Assembly: GCA_014804905.1 (NCBI GenBank)
Contig: JAAUYX010000041.1
Location: 6,814-19,437, forward strand
Direction of reading: 5' to 3'
Source of the DNA: Desulfovibrio sp.
GTDB lineage: Bacteria > Desulfobacterota > Desulfovibrionia > Desulfovibrionales > Desulfovibrionaceae
Length of the DNA: 12,624 bases
The notes beneath the pieces were generated by a model. The model was given only the letters and a program-made list of their open reading frames with translations, was not told the DNA's origin and did not search any database. Positions 1 through 6,961 of this stretch are shown here, piece by piece. The translations under genes and the position numbers were made by a program. How positions within the stretch are numbered: position 1 is the stretch's first letter; each line of letters begins with the position of its first letter.

Positions 1-1896
1 CCCGCGCTCGACAGGCTGGGCGGGGCCGCGTGGAGCGCGGGCAAGGAAAAGGCCCGCAAGGCCATTGAGAAGATTGCCGCGGACCTTGTGGAAATGTACG
101 CCTACCGCAAGGTGGCAAAAGGTTTCCGCTATGACCCGCCGGGCGAGCTTTTCCGCGAGTTCGAGGCCACCTTCGGCTATGAGGAGACGCCGGACCAGGC
201 CCGCGCCATCCAGGACGTGCTCGACGACATGGACGGCGAGCGCCCCATGGACCGCCTCGTCTGCGGGGATGTGGGCTTCGGCAAGACCGAGGTGGCCCTG
301 CGCGCGGCCTTCCGCGCCGCCTCCGAGGGGCGGCAGGTGGCGCTGCTCTGCCCCACCACGGTGCTCGCCGAGCAGCATTACCAGACCTTTCGGGCGCGCC
401 TCGCGGGCTTTCCCGTCAATGTGGGGCTCCTCAGCCGCTTCGTGCCCCGCGCGCGCCAGAAGGAAACCCTCAAGGCCGCCGAGGCCGGGCAGATCGACAT
501 CCTCATCGGCACGCACCGCCTGCTTTCCAACGATGTGAAGCTTCCCAACCTCGCCCTGCTCATCCTCGACGAGGAGCAGCGCTTCGGCGTGCGCCACAAG
601 GAAAAGCTCAAGGCCCTGAAAAAAAACGTCGATGTCCTCACGCTCACGGCCACGCCCATCCCGCGCACGCTCCAGCTTTCCATGTCCGGCATCCGCGAGC
701 TCTCCATCATCGAGACCGCCCCGCAGGACCGGAAGCCCGTGGCCTCGGCGGTGCTCGGCCGCGACGACGCCACCCTGCGCAAGGTGCTCCGGCGCGAGCT
801 CGACCGCGAGGGCCAGGTGTTCTGGGTCTACAACCGGGTGCAGGGCCTCGAGCGCGTGGCCGAGTATGTGCGCAAGCTCGTGCCCGATGCGCGCGTGGGC
901 ATGGCCCACGGCCAGATGGCCGAAGCCGAGCTCGAGGACACCATGCGCAAGTTCTGGCACGGGGAGCTGGACGTGCTCGTCTGCACCTCCATCGTGGAAT
1001 CGGGGCTGGACTTTCCGCGCGCCAATACCCTCGTGGTGGACCAGGCGCAGATGTTCGGGCTGGGCCAGCTCTACCAGCTCCGGGGCCGCGTGGGCCGCAG
1101 CGACCGGCAGGCCTATGCCTTCTTTGTGGTGCCGGACGCCTCGCGCCTCACGGAAACGGCGGAGGAGCGCCTGCGCGTCATCCTCGACATGGACTATCTC
1201 GGCGCAGGCTTCCAGGTCGCCATGGAGGACCTGCGCCTGCGCGGCGCCGGCAATATCCTGGGCGAGGTGCAGTCCGGCCACATGAGCCGCGTGGGCCTGG
1301 ACCTTTACCTCGAAATGCTGGAGGAAGCCGTGGCGCGCCTCAAGGGCACGCCCGCGGCCCTCGCCGCGGAGACCGAGCTCACCCTCGGGCTCCCCGCGCA
1401 CATTCCGGCCTCCTATATTGATGACGGGCGCGAGCGCCTGCGCTGCTACAAGTCCCTCACCTCGGCCGTGGGCGGCGCGGCGCGCGAGGAAGTGGCCCTC
1501 GGCATCCGCGACCGCTTCGGCGCCTTCCCGGAGGAGTTCAGCAACTTCCTCGCGGTGCTCGATTTCAAGGAATTTCTCACCGAGCTCCAGGTGCAGAAGG
1601 CCGACATCCACCGCAACAGCGTGCGCCTTGTCTGGGCGCAGGGCCAGACCGCCGTTTCGCCCGAGCGCGTCATGGCCCTGGCGGCGGAGGACAAGCGCGT
1701 GAAGCTCCATCCCCCCGCCGGGCTCTCCCTGCCGGTATCCGAGGAGGTCCCGTTCAGCGAGGCGCTCGCCGAGGTGCGCGCCCTGCTGGAAAAGATCCGC
1801 GCGCCGAGGATAGCCCCACCGGCGGTGTCGGAAGCCGTGCCCGAAACGGTTGCGGACGCCGCCCACGCCTTGCCTGCGGCAGGGGGCGCGGCATGA
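1..1896 (+). CDS. mfd: Transcription-repair coupling factor Mfd, C-terminal part (5' end outside window)
   Basis: Mfd is a cytoplasmic superfamily 2 DNA translocase that removes RNA polymerase stalled at lesions and recruits UvrA. The reading frame is open from base 1, before any start codon, and 631 residues are visible, about half of a normal Mfd of roughly 1150, so the UvrB-like modules and most of the RNAP-interacting domain are upstream. The first residues (LDRLGG..W, KARKAIEKIAADLVEMYA) are the typical segment before the motor. Motor motifs follow in order: Walker A GFGKT (visible residues 92-96), DEEQ box (190-193), TATPIPRTL (216-224), VESGLDFPRANT (about 331) and GRVGRSDR (about 362-369). 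The C-terminal TRCF/D7 domain carries LPAHIPASYIDDGRERL. The last 50 or so residues are Ala/Pro-rich and probably disordered. The stop TGA overlaps the next gene's ATG (ATGA). RecG is excluded by the flanking Mfd-specific segments. Confidence 0.97.
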   Translation, partial: PALDRLGGAAWSAGKEKARKAIEKIAADLVEMYAYRKVAKGFRYDPPGELFREFEATFGYEETPDQARAIQDVLDDMDGERPMDRLVCGDVGFGKTEVALRAAFRAASEGRQVALLCPTTVLAEQHYQTFRARLAGFPVNVGLLSRFVPRARQKETLKAAEAGQIDILIGTHRLLSNDVKLPNLALLILDEEQRFGVRHKEKLKALKKNVDVLTLTATPIPRTLQLSMSGIRELSIIETAPQDRKPVASAVLGRDDATLRKVLRRELDREGQVFWVYNRVQGLERVAEYVRKLVPDARVGMAHGQMAEAELEDTMRKFWHGELDVLVCTSIVESGLDFPRANTLVVDQAQMFGLGQLYQLRGRVGRSDRQAYAFFVVPDASRLTETAEERLRVILDMDYLGAGFQVAMEDLRLRGAGNILGEVQSGHMSRVGLDLYLEMLEEAVARLKGTPAALAAETELTLGLPAHIPASYIDDGRERLRCYKSLTSAVGGAAREEVALGIRDRFGAFPEEFSNFLAVLDFKEFLTELQVQKADIHRNSVRLVWAQGQTAVSPERVMALAAEDKRVKLHPPAGLSLPVSEEVPFSEALAEVRALLEKIRAPRIAPPAVSEAVPETVADAAHALPAAGGAA

Positions 1897-3065
1897 AGGC
1901 CTGCTTCCGCCACTTCCTCCCCTGCGCGGCTCTGGCGCTGTGCCTTGTGCTCGCGGGCTGCCTGGAGAGCCCGCTGCCCGACGGGGTGGTGGCCAGCATC
2001 AACGGCGAGCCCATCCGTCTTTCTGACGTGCAGGCCCTCATGGACAGCCGCTCCGCCTCGCTGGGCATCCCGCACCGGCCTTCGCTCGAGGCCATGAAAA
2101 GCCGCTACGGCGGGGCGCTCGGGACGCTCATCGTCCATGCGCTCGTGCGCCAGGACCTTGAGCGCCGGGGCATGGCCGTCACCGACGCCGCGCTGGAGCA
2201 CGCCATCGACCAGGTGCGCGAGGATTTCGGCCCCGGCGGCCTCGAGCAGTTCCTCACCGACGCCTCCCTGCGCGAGGCGGACTGGAAGGCCCTCATGCGC
2301 GACCACCTCGCCATGGAAACCTTCAGGAAAAGGGTGCTCTTGCCCGCCATCAAGGTCTCCATGGACGAGGCCCGCGCCTGGTATGAGGAGCACAAGGCGG
2401 ATTTCGCGCTGCCGGGCTATGTGGACGTGTGCTTTGCCGCGGCCCCGGAAAAGGAGGCCCTCGCCGCCTATTGCGCGGCGTTCACGGCGCGCTGGCGCGC
2501 CCGCCCGCAGGAGGCGGCCGAGGTGGACTTCGCCGCGCTTTCGGGGGCGGCGGCCCATGACACCGGGGCTATCGCCCAATGCCTCGAAGTGCCCCCCGAG
2601 GAGGTGCCTCCTCCCTGGCGACGGGAAATCGATGCTCTCAAGCCGGGGAACTGCGGGCAGGCGCGGCTTCAGGACGGCGAGTGGCGCACCGTGGCGCTCG
2701 CCGGACGCCAGCGGGGCCACGCGCTGGACCTCGCCGAGGCCTATCCGCTCATCGAGGCCATCCTGCTGGAAGAAAAAAAGTCCGCCGCCTTCGCCAAATG
2801 GCTCGAGGACAGCGTGGCTGCGTCCAAGATACTGGTCTCCCCGGAATTGCATGAATCTCTCCTCAATCCGGGTCTGCCCGGCTATGCAGAGGCCCAGCCG
2901 GACGAGGGGGACGAGCTTGAGCGCCCCGACGGCCGTGACGGCCGCGAGGAAGTCGGCGAGGTGGCCGCCGATGCGCGCACTTCGCCGGAGGCCGCGCCGC
3001 CCCTCGCCCCCTCGCAGCAAACGCAACGGGGCCGGGGCCGACGCCACGGCGCGCGTGCCCCCTAG
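1893..3065 (+). CDS. SurA-like lipoprotein with degenerate PpiC domain
   Basis: This 390-residue protein has a lipoprotein signal: hydrophobic stretch 9-22 and lipobox LAGC with Cys23; Leu at +2 would favour outer-membrane sorting by E. coli rules. Residues 30-165 resemble the SurA N-terminal chaperone module (VVASINGEPIRLSDVQALMD). Residues 176-275 align by eye to a parvulin fold (PPPWRREIDALKPG), but the GGDxG signature is missing, so catalysis is doubtful and a holdase role for envelope proteins is more likely (inference). Four cysteines (180, 194, 230, 254) lie in this exported domain. The tail after about residue 330 is polar, then basic (RGRGRRHGARAP), and looks unstructured. ATG 1893 is chosen because AGGGGG (1881-1886) sits 6 bases upstream; it overlaps the mfd stop. 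It precedes the surA-like gene, so the two make a tandem chaperone pair. Confidence 0.8.
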   Translation: MKACFRHFLPCAALALCLVLAGCLESPLPDGVVASINGEPIRLSDVQALMDSRSASLGIPHRPSLEAMKSRYGGALGTLIVHALVRQDLERRGMAVTDAALEHAIDQVREDFGPGGLEQFLTDASLREADWKALMRDHLAMETFRKRVLLPAIKVSMDEARAWYEEHKADFALPGYVDVCFAAAPEKEALAAYCAAFTARWRARPQEAAEVDFAALSGAAAHDTGAIAQCLEVPPEEVPPPWRREIDALKPGNCGQARLQDGEWRTVALAGRQRGHALDLAEAYPLIEAILLEEKKSAAFAKWLEDSVAASKILVSPELHESLLNPGLPGYAEAQPDEGDELERPDGRDGREEVGEVAADARTSPEAAPPLAPSQQTQRGRGRRHGARAP

Positions 3066-3134
3066 CCATTGCCAGCGGGCGCCTTTTGCAGTAGGCATGA
3101 AGGCCGACATCCCGCGCCCCGGCGGCGCTTTCGT

Positions 3135-3163
3135 CTGACAGCTTCACGCGAGAGCCGTATGGC
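3135..3163 (+). promoter_or_regulatory. Weak candidate sigma-70 promoter for surA
   Basis: CTGACA (3135-3140, 5 of 6 matches to TTGACA) is followed after 17 bases by TATGGC (3158-3163, 3 of 6). It lies in the 125-base gap before the surA-like gene, the largest gap in the mfd-recO group, and has correct spacing. The -10 is poor, so co-transcription from upstream is equally possible. Confidence 0.25.
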
Positions 3164-3177
3164 GCACCATGCGGAGC

Positions 3178-3183
3178 AAGGAG
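3178..3183 (+). promoter_or_regulatory. Ribosome binding site fixing a GTG start for surA
   Basis: AAGGAG lies 7 bases before GTG 3191 but 13 bases before the in-frame ATG 3197. The spacing therefore favours GTG. The choice only adds two residues (M-K) to the signal peptide. Confidence 0.6.
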
Positions 3184-3190
3184 AAGCCTG

Positions 3191-4150
3191 GTGAAAATGC
3201 GTTTCCTCTTCACGGCGTTCTGCATCGCCTGTTTCTGTCTTCTTTGCCTGGGGGCCTTCGGCGAGGGCCAGGCGGCCCAGCTGAACAAGGTGGCGGCGGT
3301 GGTCAACGGCCAGGTCATCACCATGTTCGACCTCCAGAAGGAGGCCATTCCGGAGCTCGCCCGCGCGCGCCTCAACCCCAATGACCCGGCGCAGGCCAAG
3401 GCCGTGGACGCGGTGTTCCGCAAGGTGCTCGACCTGATGATCATGGATATCCTCATCGGGCAGGAGGCCAAGCGCCTCAAGGTCACGGTGAGCGCGGGCG
3501 AGGTGGACAACGAGCTCAAGCGCATGATGCTCCAGCGCAAGCTCACCAAGGAGCAGTTCGAGGCCCAGCTCGCGCAGCAGAAGATTCCGCTTGCGAGCAT
3601 CCGCGCCAATATCGAGAAAAGCCTGCTCCGCCAGAAGGTCATGGGCATGGAGGTCGGCCGCCGCGTGGTGGTCACCCCGGACGAAATCAAGGCCTATTAC
3701 GAGGCCCACAAGGACACCATGTTTGACCGCAGCGGCCTGCGCATGGGCCTTCTCGTCTACCATCCCAAGGCCAATGCCAAGACCGTCGCGGCGCAGATAA
3801 AGTCCGGCAAGATGCGTTTTGAGGAGGCGGCGGCCAAGTATTCCATCGCCCCCAACAGGGACAAGGGCGGCGACATGGGCCCGGTGGAATGGGACCGGCT
3901 CAACCCCGAATGGGAAGGACGCCTCACCAGGATGAAGCCCGGCGACGTGACCGAGCTTTTTGACCTTCAGGGCCACAAGGCGCAGGTGCACCTCTTCCGG
4001 CCGGGCGGCGGCGAGGAGAAGCTGCTCACGCTCGAGCAGGCCACCCCGCAGATCGACGCCATCCTGCGCCAGCCCAAGGCCAAGGACCGCTTTGAGGACT
4101 ATTCCCGCCAGCTGCGGGAAAAGGCCGTCATCGACATCAGGCTCAAGTAG
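3191..4150 (+). CDS. surA: Periplasmic chaperone/peptidyl-prolyl isomerase, SurA family
   Basis: SurA-type proteins escort outer-membrane proteins through the periplasm and carry parvulin (PpiC) rotamase domains. The 319-residue product starts with a signal peptide (hydrophobic 4-23, likely cleavage near 28-29 after GQA). The SurA N-terminal module follows (VAAVVNGQVITMFDLQKEA, 34-52, through about 160). One parvulin domain spans about 184-270, with the signature GGDMG (226-230) and the usual MKPGDVTE. A short C-terminal helix closes the protein. E. coli SurA has two parvulin domains and about 428 residues; the single-domain form is common elsewhere. All four cysteines (11, 14, 16, 19) are in the signal peptide, so the mature protein has none; no lipobox is present. 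The start is GTG, set by AAGGAG. It sits between the SurA-like lipoprotein and rodZ, consistent with envelope assembly. Confidence 0.88.
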   Translation: MKMRFLFTAFCIACFCLLCLGAFGEGQAAQLNKVAAVVNGQVITMFDLQKEAIPELARARLNPNDPAQAKAVDAVFRKVLDLMIMDILIGQEAKRLKVTVSAGEVDNELKRMMLQRKLTKEQFEAQLAQQKIPLASIRANIEKSLLRQKVMGMEVGRRVVVTPDEIKAYYEAHKDTMFDRSGLRMGLLVYHPKANAKTVAAQIKSGKMRFEEAAAKYSIAPNRDKGGDMGPVEWDRLNPEWEGRLTRMKPGDVTELFDLQGHKAQVHLFRPGGGEEKLLTLEQATPQIDAILRQPKAKDRFEDYSRQLREKAVIDIRLK

Positions 4151-4216
4151 GCCCGCGCACGGGCGGCCCAAGGGCCGGCTGGCGCGAAACCCCTGCCCGG
4201 CGGGCGAGGGAAGACG

Positions 4217-5266
4217 ATGAATTTTGACGAACTGGGCGTGGCCCTGCGCACCGAGCGCGAACGCCGCGGCCTGAGCATCGAGGATGTGGCCGACCACCTC
4301 AAAATCAGCGCGCGGCAACTGCGCGCGCTGGAGGAAGGCGACGCCGCGAGCCTCCCGCATCCCGCCTATGCGCGGGGCTTCATCCGCTCCTATGCGGCGT
4401 TTCTCGGCATGTCCCCCGACGAGATACACAATGCGCTCAACGGTGTGACAAGCCCCGAAGCCGCGCCGCAGGCTCCTGTCCGCATGACCGAACCGGCCCC
4501 GGGCGGCCAGCGCAGCGGAGGGGGCAGCGGGGGAGGCAAGGGCGCGCTCATCATCTTCCTGCTCCTGCTGGTGGGCGGTGGCGCCTATGCGGTCTGGCAC
4601 TGGGGGCTCCCCCTGCTCTCCGGGCTGGAAAAGCCGCGTCTCGCGCAACCCTCGCCGCCGTTGAGCACCGCGCAGCCAGCCCCGGTGGCGGACGCCGGGA
4701 AGATGCAGGCCACGGGCCGGGAGGCGGAAAAAGCCCGGGCCGCACAGCCTGCCCCGGCTCCAGCCCCGGCAGCTTCCCCTCGGCGGCTGGAGGAGCCGCG
4801 TCCGCAAGCCTCTCAGGCGGGTGGTCGGCCTGCCAACACTCCCGTCCCCGAGCGGCAGGCGGCGCAAGCCGTCGCGCCAAGCGCCTCGCCCGCGCCACAG
4901 GCTCAGGCTGGCGGAGCCACGCCTGCCCCCGCCGTGCGGGAGGAGTCCCCGGCGCAGGCCACCAGCGTAGCAGGGACCGGAGCCGCGGCCGCCAGCGGCG
5001 AGGATACGGCAGTCCCCGGCCAGCACAAGGTCATCATCACGGCCACGGAAGAATGCTGGATTCACTCCAACGCGGACAAGACCGACACCCGGCAGTTCTC
5101 CCTGCGCAAGGGCGACACCTTCGCGCTCACCTTTGCCCGCAGTCTCGAGCTCAAGCTCGGCAATGCCGGGGGTGTGCGCATCCGTTATGACGGGCAGACC
5201 ATGCCGCCGGCCGGGCAGTCCGGCCAGGTGAGGACCGTGACCTTTCCGCCCCAAGACGCCCGGTGA
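4217..5266 (+). CDS. rodZ: Cytoskeleton-associated membrane protein RodZ
   Basis: RodZ anchors the MreB cytoskeleton to the inner membrane and helps keep rod shape. The 349-residue protein has the family layout: cytoplasmic helix-turn-helix of the HTH_25 type at residues 1-75 (LGVALRTERERRGLSIEDVA, then AYARGFIRSYAAFLGM), a Gly/Ser linker, one membrane segment at about 110-128 (ALIIFLLLLVGGGAYAVWHW), a Pro/Ala/Gln-rich periplasmic linker (about 140-265) and a C-terminal DUF4115 beta domain (271-345, ITATEECWIHSNAD, FSLRKGDTFAL). The ATG is preceded by AGGGA (4207-4211) at 5 bases. The 66-base gap after surA holds short GC hairpins (GCCCG/CGGGC at 4151-4164) but no T-run, so it is not a terminator. 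The stop overlaps the recO start (GTGA). No mreB is in the window. A plain transcription factor is unlikely given the membrane and DUF4115 parts. Confidence 0.88.
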   Translation: MNFDELGVALRTERERRGLSIEDVADHLKISARQLRALEEGDAASLPHPAYARGFIRSYAAFLGMSPDEIHNALNGVTSPEAAPQAPVRMTEPAPGGQRSGGGSGGGKGALIIFLLLLVGGGAYAVWHWGLPLLSGLEKPRLAQPSPPLSTAQPAPVADAGKMQATGREAEKARAAQPAPAPAPAASPRRLEEPRPQASQAGGRPANTPVPERQAAQAVAPSASPAPQAQAGGATPAPAVREESPAQATSVAGTGAAAASGEDTAVPGQHKVIITATEECWIHSNADKTDTRQFSLRKGDTFALTFARSLELKLGNAGGVRIRYDGQTMPPAGQSGQVRTVTFPPQDAR

Positions 5267-6021
5267 GGGAATGGCTGGACGAGGCGGTGGTGCTCCGCAT
5301 GGGGCACTTCCGCGAGGCCGATCTCTGGCTCCGGCTGCTCTGCCGCGGCCGCGGGTCGCTCACGCTCTTCGCCTTCGGGGCGAGCCGCAGCCGCAGGCGC
5401 TTTTGCGGCTGCCTCGACGTGTTCAACACCCTGCACTGCCGGGTGCGCGTCTCCGGCCGCGGGGATTTCCTCAACCTTGAGGAGGCGGCGCTCCTGCGCG
5501 GGCCGCGCGGGCTTCGGGCCGACTGGCGGCGCATGGGCCTCGCCACCAACTGCCTGCGCTTTCTCGAGGCCCTCGGCGTGGACGGGGAGGGCGCCGGCGA
5601 GAGCTTCGCCCTGCTCGAGGACCTGCGCGAACTTCTGGAAGCGGGCCGCGCCGTGCCCCAACTGCTCCCCCTGTTCTTCCGCCTGCGCCTCGCCGGGGCC
5701 CTGGGCTTTGCCCCCAATCTCGGGAGCTGCGGCGTCTGCGGCGCGGAAGTGGGGGAAAAGGCCAGCTTCGTGGTGGACGAGGGGCTCCTGCTCTGTCCGC
5801 GCTGCCGGGCTGCGCGCGCCCTGGCCGAGACGCGCTATTGCGTGGACATCTCGCGGCGCGGGCTTGACGTTTTGCGTTCAGTGCAGCAAAGTTTTCCGTC
5901 CGCGTGGCCTGCGGAGGCGCTGCCCGCGGCGGAGCGGCGCGCCTGTGCGCGGCTTATCGACGGTTTTGTCCAGTACCATCTGGGACTTGCCTGGGAGAAT
6001 GGCTATTTTCGCCGCGTGTGA
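5263..6021 (+). CDS. recO: DNA repair protein RecO
   Basis: RecO works with RecR (and RecF) to load RecA onto SSB-coated single-stranded DNA during gap repair and recombination. The 252 residues match the usual RecO length of about 240-260. An N-terminal OB-fold region reads EAVVLRMGHFREADLWLRLL and LTLFAFGASRSRRRFCGCLD (to about residue 75); a helical domain follows; a zinc-finger-like module has CGVCG (Cys156, Cys159) and CPRC (Cys178, Cys181). The start is GTG 5263, overlapping the rodZ stop (GTGA). There is no clear Shine-Dalgarno before it, so translation is probably coupled to rodZ. The next in-frame ATG (5299) would remove the conserved EAVVLR strand and is rejected. The stop codon lies inside a terminator hairpin. 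mfd in the same cluster is also a repair gene. Confidence 0.93.
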   Translation: MREWLDEAVVLRMGHFREADLWLRLLCRGRGSLTLFAFGASRSRRRFCGCLDVFNTLHCRVRVSGRGDFLNLEEAALLRGPRGLRADWRRMGLATNCLRFLEALGVDGEGAGESFALLEDLRELLEAGRAVPQLLPLFFRLRLAGALGFAPNLGSCGVCGAEVGEKASFVVDEGLLLCPRCRAARALAETRYCVDISRRGLDVLRSVQQSFPSAWPAEALPAAERRACARLIDGFVQYHLGLAWENGYFRRV

Positions 6022-6032
6022 CGCGGTTTTTT
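6012..6032 (+). terminator. Intrinsic terminator (or attenuator) on the recO stop codon
   Basis: CCGCGT (6012-6017) and ACGCGG (6021-6026) form a perfect 6-bp stem with a GTG triloop, followed directly by six T residues (6027-6032). The recO TGA (6019-6021) is in the loop and stem. The CGCGG arm could pair instead with CCGCG at 6056-6060, and no convincing promoter lies between the hairpin and glyQ, so partial read-through or attenuation is possible. Confidence 0.7.
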
Positions 6033-6076
6033 GTGGCGGCGCGAGCCCTCCGGGGCCGCGCGCAAGAGGAAGCAGC

Positions 6077-6958
6077 ATGTATTTTCAGGACGTTATCCTT
6101 ACCCTTCAGCAATACTGGGCCAGCCAGGGCTGCGTCATCGAGCAGCCCTCGGGCGTGGAGTGCGGCGCGGGCACCTTCAACCCCAGCACCTTTCTGCGGG
6201 TGCTCGGCCCCGAGCCGTGGAAGGTGGCCTATGTGGAGCCCTCCAGGCGCCCCACGGACGGCCGCTATGGCGAGAATCCCAACCGCCTCCAGCGCTATTT
6301 CCAGTTCCAGGTCATCCTCAAGCCCTCGCCGGACAATGTGCAGGAGCTCTACCTGCAGAGCCTGGCCGCCCTCGGCATCGACCCGGCCACGCACGACATC
6401 CGCTTTGTGGAGGACGACTGGGAATCGCCCACCCTGGGCGCCTGGGGCCTCGGCTGGGAGGTGTGGCTCAACGGCATGGAGGTGAGCCAGTTCACCTATT
6501 TCCAGCAGGTGGGCGGCATCGACCTTTCGCCCATCAGCGTGGAACTGACCTACGGCCTTGAGCGCCTCGCCATGTATCTGCAGGGCGTGGAATCGGTCTA
6601 TGACCTCGCCTGGAACAAGGACGTGACCTACGGCCACATCTATCACCAGAACGAGGTGGAACAGTCCCGTCACAATTTCGAGGCCAGCAATGCGGAGATG
6701 CTGCTTCGGCAGTTCAACGATTTCGAGGGCGAATGCAAGGCCATGCTCGAGCTCGATCTGCCCTGGCCGGCCTATGACTATTGCCTGAAGTGCTCGCACA
6801 CCTTCAACCTCCTCGATGCCCGCGGGGCCATTTCCATCACCGAGCGCACCGGCTATATCGGCAGGGTGCGGGCGCTGGCGGCCGGGGTAGCCGCCCGCTA
6901 CGCCGCGCAGCGCGAGCAGCAGGGCTATCCCCTGCTCACAGAAAAGGCCGGGAGGTAA
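6077..6958 (+). CDS. glyQ: Glycyl-tRNA synthetase alpha subunit
   Basis: GlyQ is the catalytic subunit of the bacterial alpha2beta2 class II enzyme that charges tRNA-Gly with glycine using ATP. The 293-residue product has the typical start MYFQDVILTLQQYW and the family segments GCVIEQPSGVECGAGTFNP (19-37), the motif 2 region VAYVEPSRRPTDGRYGENPNR (beginning at residue 50), QFQVILKPSP, EDDWESPTLGAWGLGWEVWLNGMEV (from 112) and YGLERLAMYLQG (159-170, motif 3). ATG 6077 is chosen although the frame is open much further upstream, because it gives the conserved N-terminus and has AGGA (6067-6070) 6 bases before it. It follows recO by 55 bases that include a terminator-like hairpin and a second GC-rich hairpin. 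glyS begins 3 bases after its stop, as is usual for this pair. Confidence 0.98.
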   Translation: MYFQDVILTLQQYWASQGCVIEQPSGVECGAGTFNPSTFLRVLGPEPWKVAYVEPSRRPTDGRYGENPNRLQRYFQFQVILKPSPDNVQELYLQSLAALGIDPATHDIRFVEDDWESPTLGAWGLGWEVWLNGMEVSQFTYFQQVGGIDLSPISVELTYGLERLAMYLQGVESVYDLAWNKDVTYGHIYHQNEVEQSRHNFEASNAEMLLRQFNDFEGECKAMLELDLPWPAYDYCLKCSHTFNLLDARGAISITERTGYIGRVRALAAGVAARYAAQREQQGYPLLTEKAGR

Positions 6959-6961
6959 GTC

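Noticed and set aside
1446..3110. Open frame of 554 codons on the minus strand opposite mfd and the lipoprotein gene
   Set aside because: Arg/Gly/Ala-rich shadow; the + strand frame has a lipobox, SurA-like module and ribosome binding site.
4151..4177. Tandem short inverted repeats after surA (GCCCG/CGGGC, GGCCC/GGGCC) as a terminator
   Set aside because: No T-run follows; GC-rich intergenic sequence forms such stems by chance.
3062..5254. Open frame of 730 codons on the minus strand opposite surA and rodZ
   Set aside because: Antisense shadow of well-supported genes, low-complexity Gly/Arg/Leu content and no motif.
5477..6076. In-frame extension of glyQ back to an ATG at 5477
   Set aside because: It would overlap recO almost entirely, and the conserved GlyQ N-terminus begins at ATG 6077 with its own Shine-Dalgarno.
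6022..6076. T-box riboswitch before glyQS
   Set aside because: The gap is only 55 bases and lacks a specifier loop and the conserved T-box sequence.
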